Shown: piece by piece, positions 1 through 6,488 of the stretch
Layout of the letters: the number at the start of each line of letters is the position of its first letter
Position numbering within the stretch: the stretch's first letter is position 1
NCBI GenBank assembly: GCA_013695925.1
Contig: JACCZO010000101.1
Coordinates: 1-7,102, forward strand
Direction of reading: 5' to 3'
Source: Chthoniobacterales bacterium
Lineage (GTDB): Bacteria; Verrucomicrobiota; Verrucomicrobiia; Chthoniobacterales; UBA10450
DNA length: 7,102 nucleotides
Translations under genes and position numbers: made by a program
The notes under the pieces: model-generated
The model's database searches: none
What the model saw: only the letters and a program-made list of their open reading frames with translations
Told to the model about the DNA's origin: nothing

Positions 1-1
1 G

Positions 2-1330
2 GTCCTCGCGACCGGCGTCTCGCCCGGAAAAAACGGCATCATCGCCAACCAGGAATACCGGCCCGCGATCGATCCGCACAAGGCGTTCGACACTTCCGAT
101 TTTCCCGCGCTCGACGGCTCCGATCCGGGGGTGGCCGCGCAACTCCTGAAAGTCCCGACGATTGCCGAAATCCTCCAGGCGGCGGGACATTGGACCGCGG
201 TCGCGGGCTCCAAACCGGTGGCGCAGTTCTTCGATCGCGCCCGCACCCGCACGAGCGAGGCGGCGAAAAAGTCGACCGTCATCTACCGCGGTAAAGTATT
301 GCCGGCCGTGGCTGCGGAGCGGATCACCAGCGCACTCGGCCCGTTCCCGCGGCGGAAGACTTCGCCTAACGACAGCGAGGACGACTGGACGACCAGCGCC
401 CTCACCAACGTCCTCTGGCGCGAGGAAATTCCGAAATTCTCTCTCCTTTGGCTGAGCGAGCCGGACCTGACCACTCACGAGACCGCGATCGGCGCGCCCG
501 CCGCGATGGAGGCGATCAAGCGCAGCGATCGAAATCTCGCCAAACTCCTGGCCGAGTTGAAAGCGAAAGATGCCCTGACGAAGACCGACATCTTCGTCGT
601 ATCCGATCACGGCTTTTCCACCGTCGATCCCGCGGTCGACGTCGCGGCTCAACTGCGCGCGGCCGGCCTGGATGCGGTCCGGGCTTTCGCTGAAAAACCC
701 AGGCGCGGGCAAATCCTGGTCGTGTCGCTCGGGGGCAGCGTCCTCTTTTATGTCGTCGAGCGCGACCCGGCGGTGACGAGCAAACTGCTCGATGCCCTGC
801 AACGGGCCGACTTTGCCGGCGTCATCCTCACCCGGGAAAGACGCGAAGGCACCTTCACTTTCGCGCAGGCGCAGCTCGATGCACCGGGCGGGCCCGATGT
901 CATCGTGGCCTGTCGCTGGAGCGATCGCCCTAACGAGTTCGGAATGGCGGGCCAGATGACCTCCGACGGCGGCCGCAGCGTCGGCCACGGCAGCCACAGC
1001 ACTATGAGTCGGCACGACATGCACAACATTTTGATCGCGAGCGGGCCCGATTTTCGCCGCGGCTGGGAGAGCGAAACTCCCAGCGGCAACATCGATCTCG
1101 CGCCCACGATCCTTTGGCTTCTCGGAATGAAAGCGCCTCGTCCAATGGAGGGGCGCGTCCTGCGCGAAGCGTTGATCGGGCACGACAAGCCACCGGCCGC
1201 GGCCGAGAAAAATTTCGTCGCCCAGCGCAAGATCGGCGACCGCGTCTGGCGCCAGCATCTCCGCGCCGCGACCGTCGACGGCGTCACCTATTTCCTGGAA
1301 GGCAACGGCGGCTCGAAGCCGCCGCTTTAG
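2..1330 (+). CDS. Alkaline phosphatase superfamily / type I phosphodiesterase-nucleotide pyrophosphatase, 5'-truncated
   Basis: The reading frame is open from the left edge to a TAG, giving 442 visible residues; the true start lies outside. The GTG at 131 could start an ORF, but homologous-looking sequence precedes it (ATGVSPGKNGIIANQEYRP, matching the family's TG-x-x-P-x-x-HGI-x-N segment), so I read through it. Metal-site motifs appear in family order: EPDLTTH (Asp 464-466, His 476-478), VSDHGF (Asp 605-607, His 608-610), and GSHS followed by SRHDMHN (His 995-997), then IASGPDFRRG and the C-terminal NIDLAPTILWLLG. These two-metal enzymes hydrolyse phosphate mono- or diesters, often outside the cytoplasm. 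The nucleophilic Thr and any signal peptide would lie upstream of the window. One oddity is that the usual His of HGI is Asn here. The substrate cannot be told. The last codon and stop lie at the edge of an inverted-repeat element. The gene is probably transcribed separately from the downstream operon, given the 176-base gap with a terminator-like hairpin. Confidence 0.9.
   Translation, partial: VLATGVSPGKNGIIANQEYRPAIDPHKAFDTSDFPALDGSDPGVAAQLLKVPTIAEILQAAGHWTAVAGSKPVAQFFDRARTRTSEAAKKSTVIYRGKVLPAVAAERITSALGPFPRRKTSPNDSEDDWTTSALTNVLWREEIPKFSLLWLSEPDLTTHETAIGAPAAMEAIKRSDRNLAKLLAELKAKDALTKTDIFVVSDHGFSTVDPAVDVAAQLRAAGLDAVRAFAEKPRRGQILVVSLGGSVLFYVVERDPAVTSKLLDALQRADFAGVILTRERREGTFTFAQAQLDAPGGPDVIVACRWSDRPNEFGMAGQMTSDGGRSVGHGSHSTMSRHDMHNILIASGPDFRRGWESETPSGNIDLAPTILWLLGMKAPRPMEGRVLREALIGHDKPPAAAEKNFVAQRKIGDRVWRQHLRAATVDGVTYFLEGNGGSKPPL
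365..372 (+). repeat. CCTAACGA octamer, copy 1
   Basis: Exact copy within the phosphatase gene, read as Pro-Asn-Asp in a hydrophilic loop (KTSPNDSEDD). Confidence 0.8.
929..936 (+). repeat. CCTAACGA octamer, copy 2
   Basis: Exact copy in the phosphatase gene, read as Pro-Asn-Glu (DRPNEFG). Confidence 0.8.
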
Positions 1331-1417
1331 CCGGGGGCGTTGACCCCGCCGCGCTGCGCTCCGCGGCCCACAGATTCATTGATAAATGAAACCTGCCGGG
1401 TTTACCGCCCCCGCCTA
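1328..1417. repeat. Intergenic inverted-repeat element 1 (about 21-bp arms, inner hairpins)
   Basis: The left arm (1328-1348, beginning TAGCCGGGGGCG) and the right arm (1397-1417, ending CGCCCCCGCCTA) are inverted copies matching at 17 of 21 positions by hand alignment. Between them lie two perfect small inverted repeats: GCCGCG/CGCGGC (1348-1353 and 1362-1367, 8-base loop) and TTCATT/AATGAA (1375-1380 and 1385-1390, loop GATA). The outermost TAG is the stop codon of the phosphatase gene. No coding frame is convincing across the element. It may be a member of a dispersed REP- or MITE-like intergenic family, or simply a complex terminator. Only one copy is in the window. Confidence 0.6.
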
Positions 1418-1435
1418 CAGGCAGCGGCGATTTTT
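1406..1435 (+). terminator. Candidate intrinsic terminator of the phosphatase gene
   Basis: An imperfect GC-rich hairpin has a 5' arm at 1406-1416 and a 3' arm at 1419-1429 (GCCTACAGGC at its apex). Nine of 11 positions pair, with C-A and C-C mismatches, and the innermost pair must open for a realistic loop. An A and a run of five T (1431-1435) follow directly. The arms overlap the right arm of inverted-repeat element 1, so the two structures are mutually exclusive folds. Confidence 0.5.
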
Positions 1436-1506
1436 CTTGCGCGAGGAAAATTTTATCTATCTTTCCCGTTCCGATTTTGTGAACCCGCCCCTAATAACGG
1501 ATCCCC
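1430..1506 (+). promoter_or_regulatory. AT-rich leader, probable promoter region of the ABC operon
   Basis: This stretch is clearly richer in A/T than its surroundings (ATTTTTCTTG, then AAAATTTTATCTATC) and is the only plausible place for the operon promoter. One possible sigma70-like pair is TTCCGA (1469-1474) and TAATAA (1492-1497) with a 17-base spacer. It would start transcription almost at the ATG and matches the consensus only moderately. No Shine-Dalgarno sequence precedes the ATG at 1507. The exact boxes are uncertain. Confidence 0.3.
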
Positions 1507-2463
1507 ATGATTGAAGTTCAAAATCTGACGAAAGCTTTTGGCGCGAAGCTCGCGGTTAACGATATCTCGTTCACCGTTCAGCGCGGCCAGGTGCTCGGAT
1601 TTCTCGGCCCCAACGGCGCCGGCAAAACCACCACCATGCGGATGATCACCGGGTTCATCCCGCCGACGGCGGGCGACGTCGTGGTCGGCGGCTTCAATAT
1701 CGAGCGCGACCCGATCGCGGCAAAACGCCTGATCGGTTATCTGCCCGAAAACGCGCCCTCCTACACCGACATGACGGTGCGCGGCTTCCTCAACTTCGCG
1801 GCCGAGCTGCGCGGCTTTCGCGGCGCGGAGAAAACGCGCGCAGTCGAGCGCGTGGTCGAGATGTGTTTTCTCGGCTCCGTTTTGCACCAGAGCGTCGAGA
1901 CCCTCTCGAAAGGTTTCCGCCATCGCACCTGTTTCGCGCAATCGATCATCCACGATCCCGCCGTCCTCATTCTCGACGAGCCCACCGATGGACTCGATCC
2001 CAACCAGAAACACGAAGTGCGCACGCTCATCCGGCAGATGGGCGAAAAGAAGGCGATCATTTTTTCGACCCACATCCTGGAGGAAGTGGAGGCGGTTTGT
2101 TCGCGCGCCATCATCATTGATTCCGGAAAAATCGTGGCCAACGGCACCCCGGCCGAGCTGAAACAAAAATCGACGCTGGCCGGCGCAGTCACCGTGCGTT
2201 TCGCGAATGGCGACCCCGCCTCCATGAAATCCAAACTGAGCGCGCTCAGCAGCGGCGAACGCCTAACGATCCTGAGCGAAGCGCCGACCGCGGCGCGCAT
2301 TTACCCGAAAAACAACGGAGCCCGCGGCGAGCTCGCGGCAGAGATCGGTCAGCTCGCGGCGCGCGAAAATTGGCAGATCGAAGAGCTGCACACCGAGGAA
2401 GGCCGGCTCGACGAAGTCTTCCGCACCATCACTCTGCCGGAAACGGCTCCGCGCAAATCATGA
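1507..2463 (+). CDS. ABC transporter ATP-binding protein, GldA-like
   Basis: A 318-residue ATPase predicted to power the permease encoded next. Visible motifs are Walker A GPNGAGKT (34-41), a Q-loop region IGYLPENAP (76-84) with Glu81 where many ABC proteins have Gln, signature LSKGF (133-137, for LSGGQ), Walker B VLILDEP (153-159), D-loop GLDPNQ and the switch His in STH (189). LPENAP and LSKG are usual in the ABC-2/GldA-type ATPases. The sequence just after the signature, RHRTCFAQ, is less usual (commonly RQRVGLAQ). Roughly 100 C-terminal residues follow the nucleotide-binding domain, ending GRLDEVFRTITL, a typical tail of this family. An in-frame TAA at 1495 leaves ATG 1507 as the only good start. 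The TGA stop overlaps the next gene's ATG (ATGA), indicating translational coupling. The catalytic residues look intact. Confidence 0.93.
   Translation: MIEVQNLTKAFGAKLAVNDISFTVQRGQVLGFLGPNGAGKTTTMRMITGFIPPTAGDVVVGGFNIERDPIAAKRLIGYLPENAPSYTDMTVRGFLNFAAELRGFRGAEKTRAVERVVEMCFLGSVLHQSVETLSKGFRHRTCFAQSIIHDPAVLILDEPTDGLDPNQKHEVRTLIRQMGEKKAIIFSTHILEEVEAVCSRAIIIDSGKIVANGTPAELKQKSTLAGAVTVRFANGDPASMKSKLSALSSGERLTILSEAPTAARIYPKNNGARGELAAEIGQLAARENWQIEELHTEEGRLDEVFRTITLPETAPRKS
2262..2269 (+). repeat. CCTAACGA octamer, copy 3
   Basis: Exact copy in the ATPase C-terminal region in a different reading frame, giving CTA-ACG (Leu-Thr). It forces a CTA codon in a GC-rich gene. Confidence 0.8.
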
Positions 2464-3263
2464 CGGCTGACACGATACCGGCAGACACAGTTGTGAACGT
2501 GCCCGACGCGCCCGGAAAGCGCTCGTCGTTAGGCAACATCCTCACGATCACGAAGCGCGAGGTCTCGGGTTACTTCGCCTCGCCCGTCGCCTACGTTTTC
2601 ATCGTCATTTTTCTCCTTCTCGCCGGGTTCTTCACTTTCATGGTGAGCGATTTCTTCGATCGCGGTCAGGCCAGCCTCGTGATGTTTTTCGCCTGGCATC
2701 CGTGGCTTTATCTTTTCCTCGTTCCCGCGGTCGGGATGCGGATGTGGTCGGAAGAACGCCGCCTCGGCACGATTGAGCTCCTCCTCACCATGCCGGTGAC
2801 GCCGTGGCAGGCGATCGTGGGAAAATTTCTCGCTTCCTGGATCGTGCTCATCCTCGCGCTCGCCCTCACCTTTCCTCTCGTCATCACGGTCAATTATCTC
2901 GGCAATCCGGATAACGGAATCATCGTCGCCGGCTATGTCGGGAGCGTGCTGCTCTCCGGTGCCTACCTTTCGATCGCGGCCATGACTTCTGCCATGACCC
3001 GCAACCAGGTCGTCAGCTTCATTCTATCCGTCGTGCTGTGCCTTTTCCTCATTCTCGCCGGCTGGCCACCCGTGACCGACCTGCTCGTTCATTGGGCGAA
3101 CCCTTGGTTTGTGCAGGCGATCTCGGCCTTCAGCGTCATGGCTCATTTCGACGCCATCCAGAAAGGCGTGCTCGATTCGCGCGACCTTCTTTACTTCATC
3201 TCCGTCATCGTTTTTTGCCTTTTCACCACCAGCGTCATACTGCGTACGCACCGCGCCGGCTGA
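2460..3263 (+). CDS. ABC-2 type transporter permease, GldF-like
   Basis: A 267-residue integral membrane protein. I chose the ATG at 2460 because it overlaps the ATPase stop by four bases. The frame runs further upstream, but only inside the ATPase gene. A hydrophilic N-terminus of about 27 residues precedes an amphipathic segment (ILTITKREVSGYFASP, 27-42) typical of ABC-2 permeases. About six membrane segments follow, near residues 43-63, 76-93, 123-145, 155-178, 185-207 and 243-262. The cytoplasmic loop MWSEERRLGTIELLLTMPVT (95-114) is the conserved ABC-2 coupling motif (E-x-x-x-G-T-x-E-x-L). It is expected to form the membrane channel as a dimer with the ATPase encoded before it. The sequence does not show the substrate or whether transport is export, although ABC-2 systems generally export. 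Confidence 0.9.
   Translation: MTADTIPADTVVNVPDAPGKRSSLGNILTITKREVSGYFASPVAYVFIVIFLLLAGFFTFMVSDFFDRGQASLVMFFAWHPWLYLFLVPAVGMRMWSEERRLGTIELLLTMPVTPWQAIVGKFLASWIVLILALALTFPLVITVNYLGNPDNGIIVAGYVGSVLLSGAYLSIAAMTSAMTRNQVVSFILSVVLCLFLILAGWPPVTDLLVHWANPWFVQAISAFSVMAHFDAIQKGVLDSRDLLYFISVIVFCLFTTSVILRTHRAG
2526..2533 (-). repeat. CCTAACGA octamer, copy 4 (complement)
   Basis: TCGTTAGG on the plus strand, near the start of the permease gene, read as TCG-TTA-GG (Ser-Leu-Gly). It brings in a TTA codon. Confidence 0.8.
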
Positions 3264-3275
3264 CCTTTTCGCACG

Positions 3276-5153
3276 ATGAAAACGAAGACACTTCAGACTG
3301 GTCTTTTCTCCGTCATTGGGGTGGCGGCGATGCTCCTCATCCTGGTCGCGATCAATTTCATCGCGGGCCAGGTGAAACAGCGAGTCGACCTGACCGCGGA
3401 ACACGCCTACACCCTTTCGCCTGGGACAAAAGCGATCCTGAAAAAACTCGAAACGCCGGTCCAGATCCGCTTTTACGTTTCGCAAAGCGCGGACGGAATG
3501 CCGGTTTTGCTCAAGACCTACGCGCAGCAGATCGATGACTTGTTAGCCGAATATCAGCAAAATTCTCGCGGCCTGATCCAGATCCAAAAACTCGATCCAG
3601 AACCGGACTCCGACGCGGAGGATTCAGCCAAGCTCGATGGTGTTGAGCCCCAGCCGCTCTCGAACGGCGAGAGAATCTATCTCGGCCTGAGCGTGAGCCA
3701 GCTCGATCAAAAAGAAGCGGTCCCATTCCTCAGCCCGGAGCGTGAACGCCTGCTCGAATACGACATCTCGCGTGCGATCGCCCGGGTCACGACGCCCGAC
3801 AAACCAGTCATCGGTCTCCTGAGTTCACTGCCCGTGACGGGAATGCCCGCGACGATGCCGATGCAGGAACAGGGCGAGCCCGCCTGGGTCCTGATCGAGG
3901 AACTGAAACGCGACTACACCATCCAGCAGCTCGAGCCGAATGCGACCGCGATCCCGGATGACGTCGGGCTGCTCCTCGTCATTCATCCAAAAGCGATCTC
4001 TGAGACAACGCAGTACGCGCTTGACCAATTTCTCCTCCGCGGCGGCAAGCTGATCGCGTTTCTCGACCCGCTCGCCGCGCTCGATGCGCAGACCGCTTCC
4101 TCCCAATTCGGGGCGCCGCCGAGCAATTCAAATCTCGATCGGCTGCTCAAAACCTGGGGCGTGACCTTCAACGATGCCCAGGTCTTGGCGGACATGAACT
4201 ACGTCGCGCGCACCGGTCAGGGGCGCGCCCCCGCCGTTCTCGCCCTGACGGAAAAGGCGATGAACAAGGACGACATCGCGACCGCGGAAGCGGGCAATCT
4301 TTTCCTCGTCTTCGCCGGAGTCTTCACCGGAACGCCGACGGAAGGTTTGCAGGAGACTGTCCTCCTGCATTCCTCAAAGGATTCTCAACTGGTCGAGCCG
4401 ATGCTGGCGCGTTTGCCGGGCGATGGAATCGCCAATTCCTTCAAGGCCTCCGGAACCGAATATCCATTGGCGATCCGCTTGAGCGGAAAATTCAAAACCG
4501 CCTTCCCGGAAGGAAAACCAAATCCGCCGGCAAACGAGCCTAACGAGAAGAAAGAAGAGCCCGCGCCGACCGAACCCGGACTGAAGGAATCGAAACAGGA
4601 GACCACCGTCGTCCTCATCGGCGACAGCGACATGATCCAGGACCGGGTCGCCGTCCGATCGCTTGGCAACGCCTTTGGCCAGCGCCTCTTCATGCCCGCG
4701 AACGGCAACCTCGCCTTTGCCCAAAACGTGATCGATCAGCTCTCCGGCGACAGCAACCTCATCGCCGTCCGGAGCCGGGCCTCGAGCGAGCGGCCGTTTA
4801 CGGTCGTGAAAAAAATGCAGTCCGAGGCCGAAGCGAGCTACCGGAGCAAGATCAAGGAACTGGAGGAAAGCCTGGCCGATACGCAACGCAAGATCGGCCA
4901 GTTGCAGAGTGGCAAGCAGGAAGGGCAGCGCTTCATCCTCTCGCCGCAACAGCAGGAAGAGCTCGTCAATTTCCGCAAAAAGGAAATGGAAGCGAAAACC
5001 GAGCTCAAACAGGTGCGCAAGAAGCTGCGGGCCGATATCGATTCGCTCGAGAATCGGATCAAGTGGATCGACATCGCCGGGATGCCCGCTCTCGTTGCCC
5101 TCACCGGCCTGGCATTCGCGATTGTGAAACGCCGACGCTCCGCCGCGCGATGA
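3276..5153 (+). CDS. GldG-family ABC transporter auxiliary protein
   Basis: A 625-residue protein anchored at both ends. An N-terminal membrane segment (about 10-30) is followed by the family hallmark RVDLTAEHAYTLSPGTKAIL (36-55) and then LETPVQIRFYVS. The large middle part, with segments such as KPVIGLLSSLPVTG and GGKLIAFLDPLAALDA, matches the GldG / ABC_transp_aux (GIFT-type) domain and should face the periplasm. Residues near 410-443 form a Pro/Glu/Lys-rich linker, followed by VVLIGDSDMIQD. Residues about 510-595 are strongly charged, heptad-like sequence predicted to be coiled coil. A second membrane segment (597-617) ends in a positive KRRR tail. The start is 12 bases after the permease stop with no clear ribosome-binding site. 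In Bacteroidota, GldG acts with GldA and GldF in gliding. Here it probably serves as the extracytoplasmic subunit of the transporter. The function outside gliding bacteria is unknown. Confidence 0.88.
   Translation: MKTKTLQTGLFSVIGVAAMLLILVAINFIAGQVKQRVDLTAEHAYTLSPGTKAILKKLETPVQIRFYVSQSADGMPVLLKTYAQQIDDLLAEYQQNSRGLIQIQKLDPEPDSDAEDSAKLDGVEPQPLSNGERIYLGLSVSQLDQKEAVPFLSPERERLLEYDISRAIARVTTPDKPVIGLLSSLPVTGMPATMPMQEQGEPAWVLIEELKRDYTIQQLEPNATAIPDDVGLLLVIHPKAISETTQYALDQFLLRGGKLIAFLDPLAALDAQTASSQFGAPPSNSNLDRLLKTWGVTFNDAQVLADMNYVARTGQGRAPAVLALTEKAMNKDDIATAEAGNLFLVFAGVFTGTPTEGLQETVLLHSSKDSQLVEPMLARLPGDGIANSFKASGTEYPLAIRLSGKFKTAFPEGKPNPPANEPNEKKEEPAPTEPGLKESKQETTVVLIGDSDMIQDRVAVRSLGNAFGQRLFMPANGNLAFAQNVIDQLSGDSNLIAVRSRASSERPFTVVKKMQSEAEASYRSKIKELEESLADTQRKIGQLQSGKQEGQRFILSPQQQEELVNFRKKEMEAKTELKQVRKKLRADIDSLENRIKWIDIAGMPALVALTGLAFAIVKRRRSAAR
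4539..4546 (+). repeat. CCTAACGA octamer, copy 5
   Basis: Exact copy in the Pro/Glu/Lys-rich linker of the GldG-like protein (NEPNEKK). Confidence 0.8.
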
Positions 5154-6325
5154 ATTCTCGTCAACTCACGCTCATTCTTGTTGTCGCCGTCGTGCTCGGC
5201 GCCATCGGCTGGGTGCTCTTTCATCGCGGCACGCGGTCCTGGGAAACTCAGCCGGCCGCGGGCGATGGCAAGGTGATCGAATTTCCGCTCAACGATGTCG
5301 CGCACATCACGATCAAGGATGCCACTGGCGAGGTAAACCTGGCCCGGAAAGCCGATGTCTGGGTCGTTAGGGAACGCGCCGATTATCCGGCCAAGTTCGA
5401 ACAGGTCAGCCGCTTCCTGCAAAAAGTCTGGAACCTGGAACCGGTTCAGACGCTACAGGTCGGGCCCTCGCAGTTAGGCCGTTTCGACCTCATCGAGCCG
5501 GCCAAGGATACGAAAACCAGCGGCACGCTGCTCGAGCTGAAGAACAAGGACGACAAGCGGGTCGCCGCTCTGCTTGTCGGGAAACAATATCTCAAGAAAT
5601 CGAACCAGAGTTTCGGTCCCGGAGAGTTTCCTGCTGGTCGCTACGTCATGCCGAAGAACAACGTCAAACGCGTTGCGCTCATCTCCGATCCGCTCTCGGA
5701 TTTGGTCACCAAACCGGAGCGCTGGCTCGACCGCGATTTCATCAAGATCGAGAAACCGAAATCGATCGCGCTCGTCGGTGACACTCCGGAGAAACAATGG
5801 AAACTGGTGCGCGAGAATGAATCCGCCGAGTGGCAATTCGCGGATCCGGAACCGGGCGAAGAGCTCGACAACACCAAGGCGCAACCGCTGGCCAGCTCCA
5901 TTTCGAGCTTCAATTTCACCGACGTCCTCGACCCGCAGACGAAGCTTGAGAATCCTTCGACCGTCACCATCGAAACGGTCGATGGCTTCACCTACACACT
6001 GAAGATCGGCCCACTGAAAGGCGAAACCTACCCGATGACGGTTTCCGTTGAGGCAAAGCCGTCTGCGCCAGCCACTCCCACGCCTAACGACAAGCCGGAG
6101 GAGGAGAAGAAATCGCCCGCAGAAAAACTGGCGAAGGAAAAGAAATTCGAAGGCCGGCCGTTCTTGATCGCCAAGTTCGCCGTCGAGCAATTGCTCAAGA
6201 ACCGCGCGGACCTGATCAAGACCGAGCCCAGTCCGACGCCAACGCCGTCGGAGCCGGTGGCGTCCCCAAAGCCTCCGGTGCGATCATCTCCAAAAGTTCC
6301 CCCGACGCCAAAGGCCAAACCGTAG
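5150..6325 (+). CDS. DUF4340 domain-containing membrane-anchored protein
   Basis: A 391-residue protein starting at the ATG that overlaps the GldG-like gene's stop (ATGA). It has a single N-terminal signal-anchor (about 6-24, LTLILVVAVVLGAIGWVLF), so most of it should lie outside the cytoplasm. Residues about 55-120 (LARKADVWVVRERADYPAKF, then FLQKVWNLEPVQTL and GRFDL) match the DUF4340 pattern. A second stretch near 215-262 (KQWKLVRENESAEW, then SISSFNFTDVLD) looks like a related repeat of the same fold. The C-terminus is low complexity: a Pro/Glu/Lys linker near 303-332 and a Pro/Ser/Thr-rich tail over the last 35 or so residues. DUF4340 proteins often follow GldG-like genes, and this one probably belongs to the same complex. 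Its molecular role is unknown. The TAG stop is followed directly by a CCTAACGA octamer. Confidence 0.85.
   Translation: MNSRQLTLILVVAVVLGAIGWVLFHRGTRSWETQPAAGDGKVIEFPLNDVAHITIKDATGEVNLARKADVWVVRERADYPAKFEQVSRFLQKVWNLEPVQTLQVGPSQLGRFDLIEPAKDTKTSGTLLELKNKDDKRVAALLVGKQYLKKSNQSFGPGEFPAGRYVMPKNNVKRVALISDPLSDLVTKPERWLDRDFIKIEKPKSIALVGDTPEKQWKLVRENESAEWQFADPEPGEELDNTKAQPLASSISSFNFTDVLDPQTKLENPSTVTIETVDGFTYTLKIGPLKGETYPMTVSVEAKPSAPATPTPNDKPEEEKKSPAEKLAKEKKFEGRPFLIAKFAVEQLLKNRADLIKTEPSPTPTPSEPVASPKPPVRSSPKVPPTPKAKP
5364..5371 (-). repeat. CCTAACGA octamer, copy 6 (complement)
   Basis: TCGTTAGG in the DUF4340 gene, read as GTC-GTT-AGG (Val-Val-Arg). It brings in an AGG Arg codon. Confidence 0.8.
6083..6090 (+). 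repeat. CCTAACGA octamer, copy 7
   Basis: Exact copy in the low-complexity linker of the DUF4340 protein (TPTPNDKPEEE). Confidence 0.8.
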
Positions 6326-6333
6326 CCTAACGA
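6326..6333 (+). repeat. CCTAACGA octamer, copy 8 (intergenic)
   Basis: Begins on the first base after the TAG of the DUF4340 gene, ten bases before inverted-repeat element 2. It is the only non-coding copy. Confidence 0.8.
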
Positions 6334-6342
6334 CTCCCCTCC

Positions 6343-6488
6343 GGGTAGCGCACACGTCCCGGGTGCTGGTTGCGGCGTCTCGCCGCGACGAACTTCCCTG
6401 ACGCGAACTCTTACTCCTCGGCGCCGGTCTTAGAAAAATTCGCGATCGCGGGACGCAATCGCCAACACGCGGGACGCGTGCGCTACCC
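6343..6488. repeat. Intergenic inverted-repeat element 2 (27-bp arms, inner hairpin)
   Basis: The left arm at 6343-6369 (starting GGGTAGCGCACACGTCCCG) and the right arm at 6462-6488 (ending CGTGCGCTACCC) are inverted copies identical at 24 of 27 positions. Inside are a perfect hairpin GCGGCG-TCT-CGCCGC (6372-6386) and a 10-base palindrome CGCGATCGCG (6441-6450). The element fills nearly all of the 157-base gap between two convergent genes. The TAG in its right arm, read on the minus strand, is the stop codon of the glycosyltransferase. No transposase is present. The structure fits a REP/MITE-like dispersed element or a long bidirectional terminator. A minus-strand open frame crossing it looks spurious. 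Confidence 0.75.

Noticed and set aside
131..133. GTG as the start of the phosphatase gene
   Set aside because: The same frame continues to the window edge with sequence typical of the family, so the gene is truncated by the window and does not start here.
1336..1348. Short GGGG/CCCC hairpin just after the phosphatase stop as the main terminator
   Set aside because: The stem is short and has no T-run; the structure at 1406-1435 is a better candidate.
1453..2166. 237-residue minus-strand open frame opposite the ABC ATPase
   Set aside because: Antisense of an ATPase with intact motifs; no family resemblance of its own.
4374..4949. 191-residue minus-strand open frame within the GldG-like gene
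   Set aside because: Shadow of the coding frame; composition and lack of motifs argue against a gene.
5474..6190. 238-residue minus-strand open frame opposite the DUF4340 gene
   Set aside because: It mirrors a well-supported plus-strand gene, is rich in Arg/Leu/Phe as expected for antisense of GC-rich coding sequence, and shows no recognisable motif.
6326..6482. CRISPR array or tandem repeats
   Set aside because: The repeated sequence is a single pair in inverted orientation; there are no regularly spaced direct repeats.
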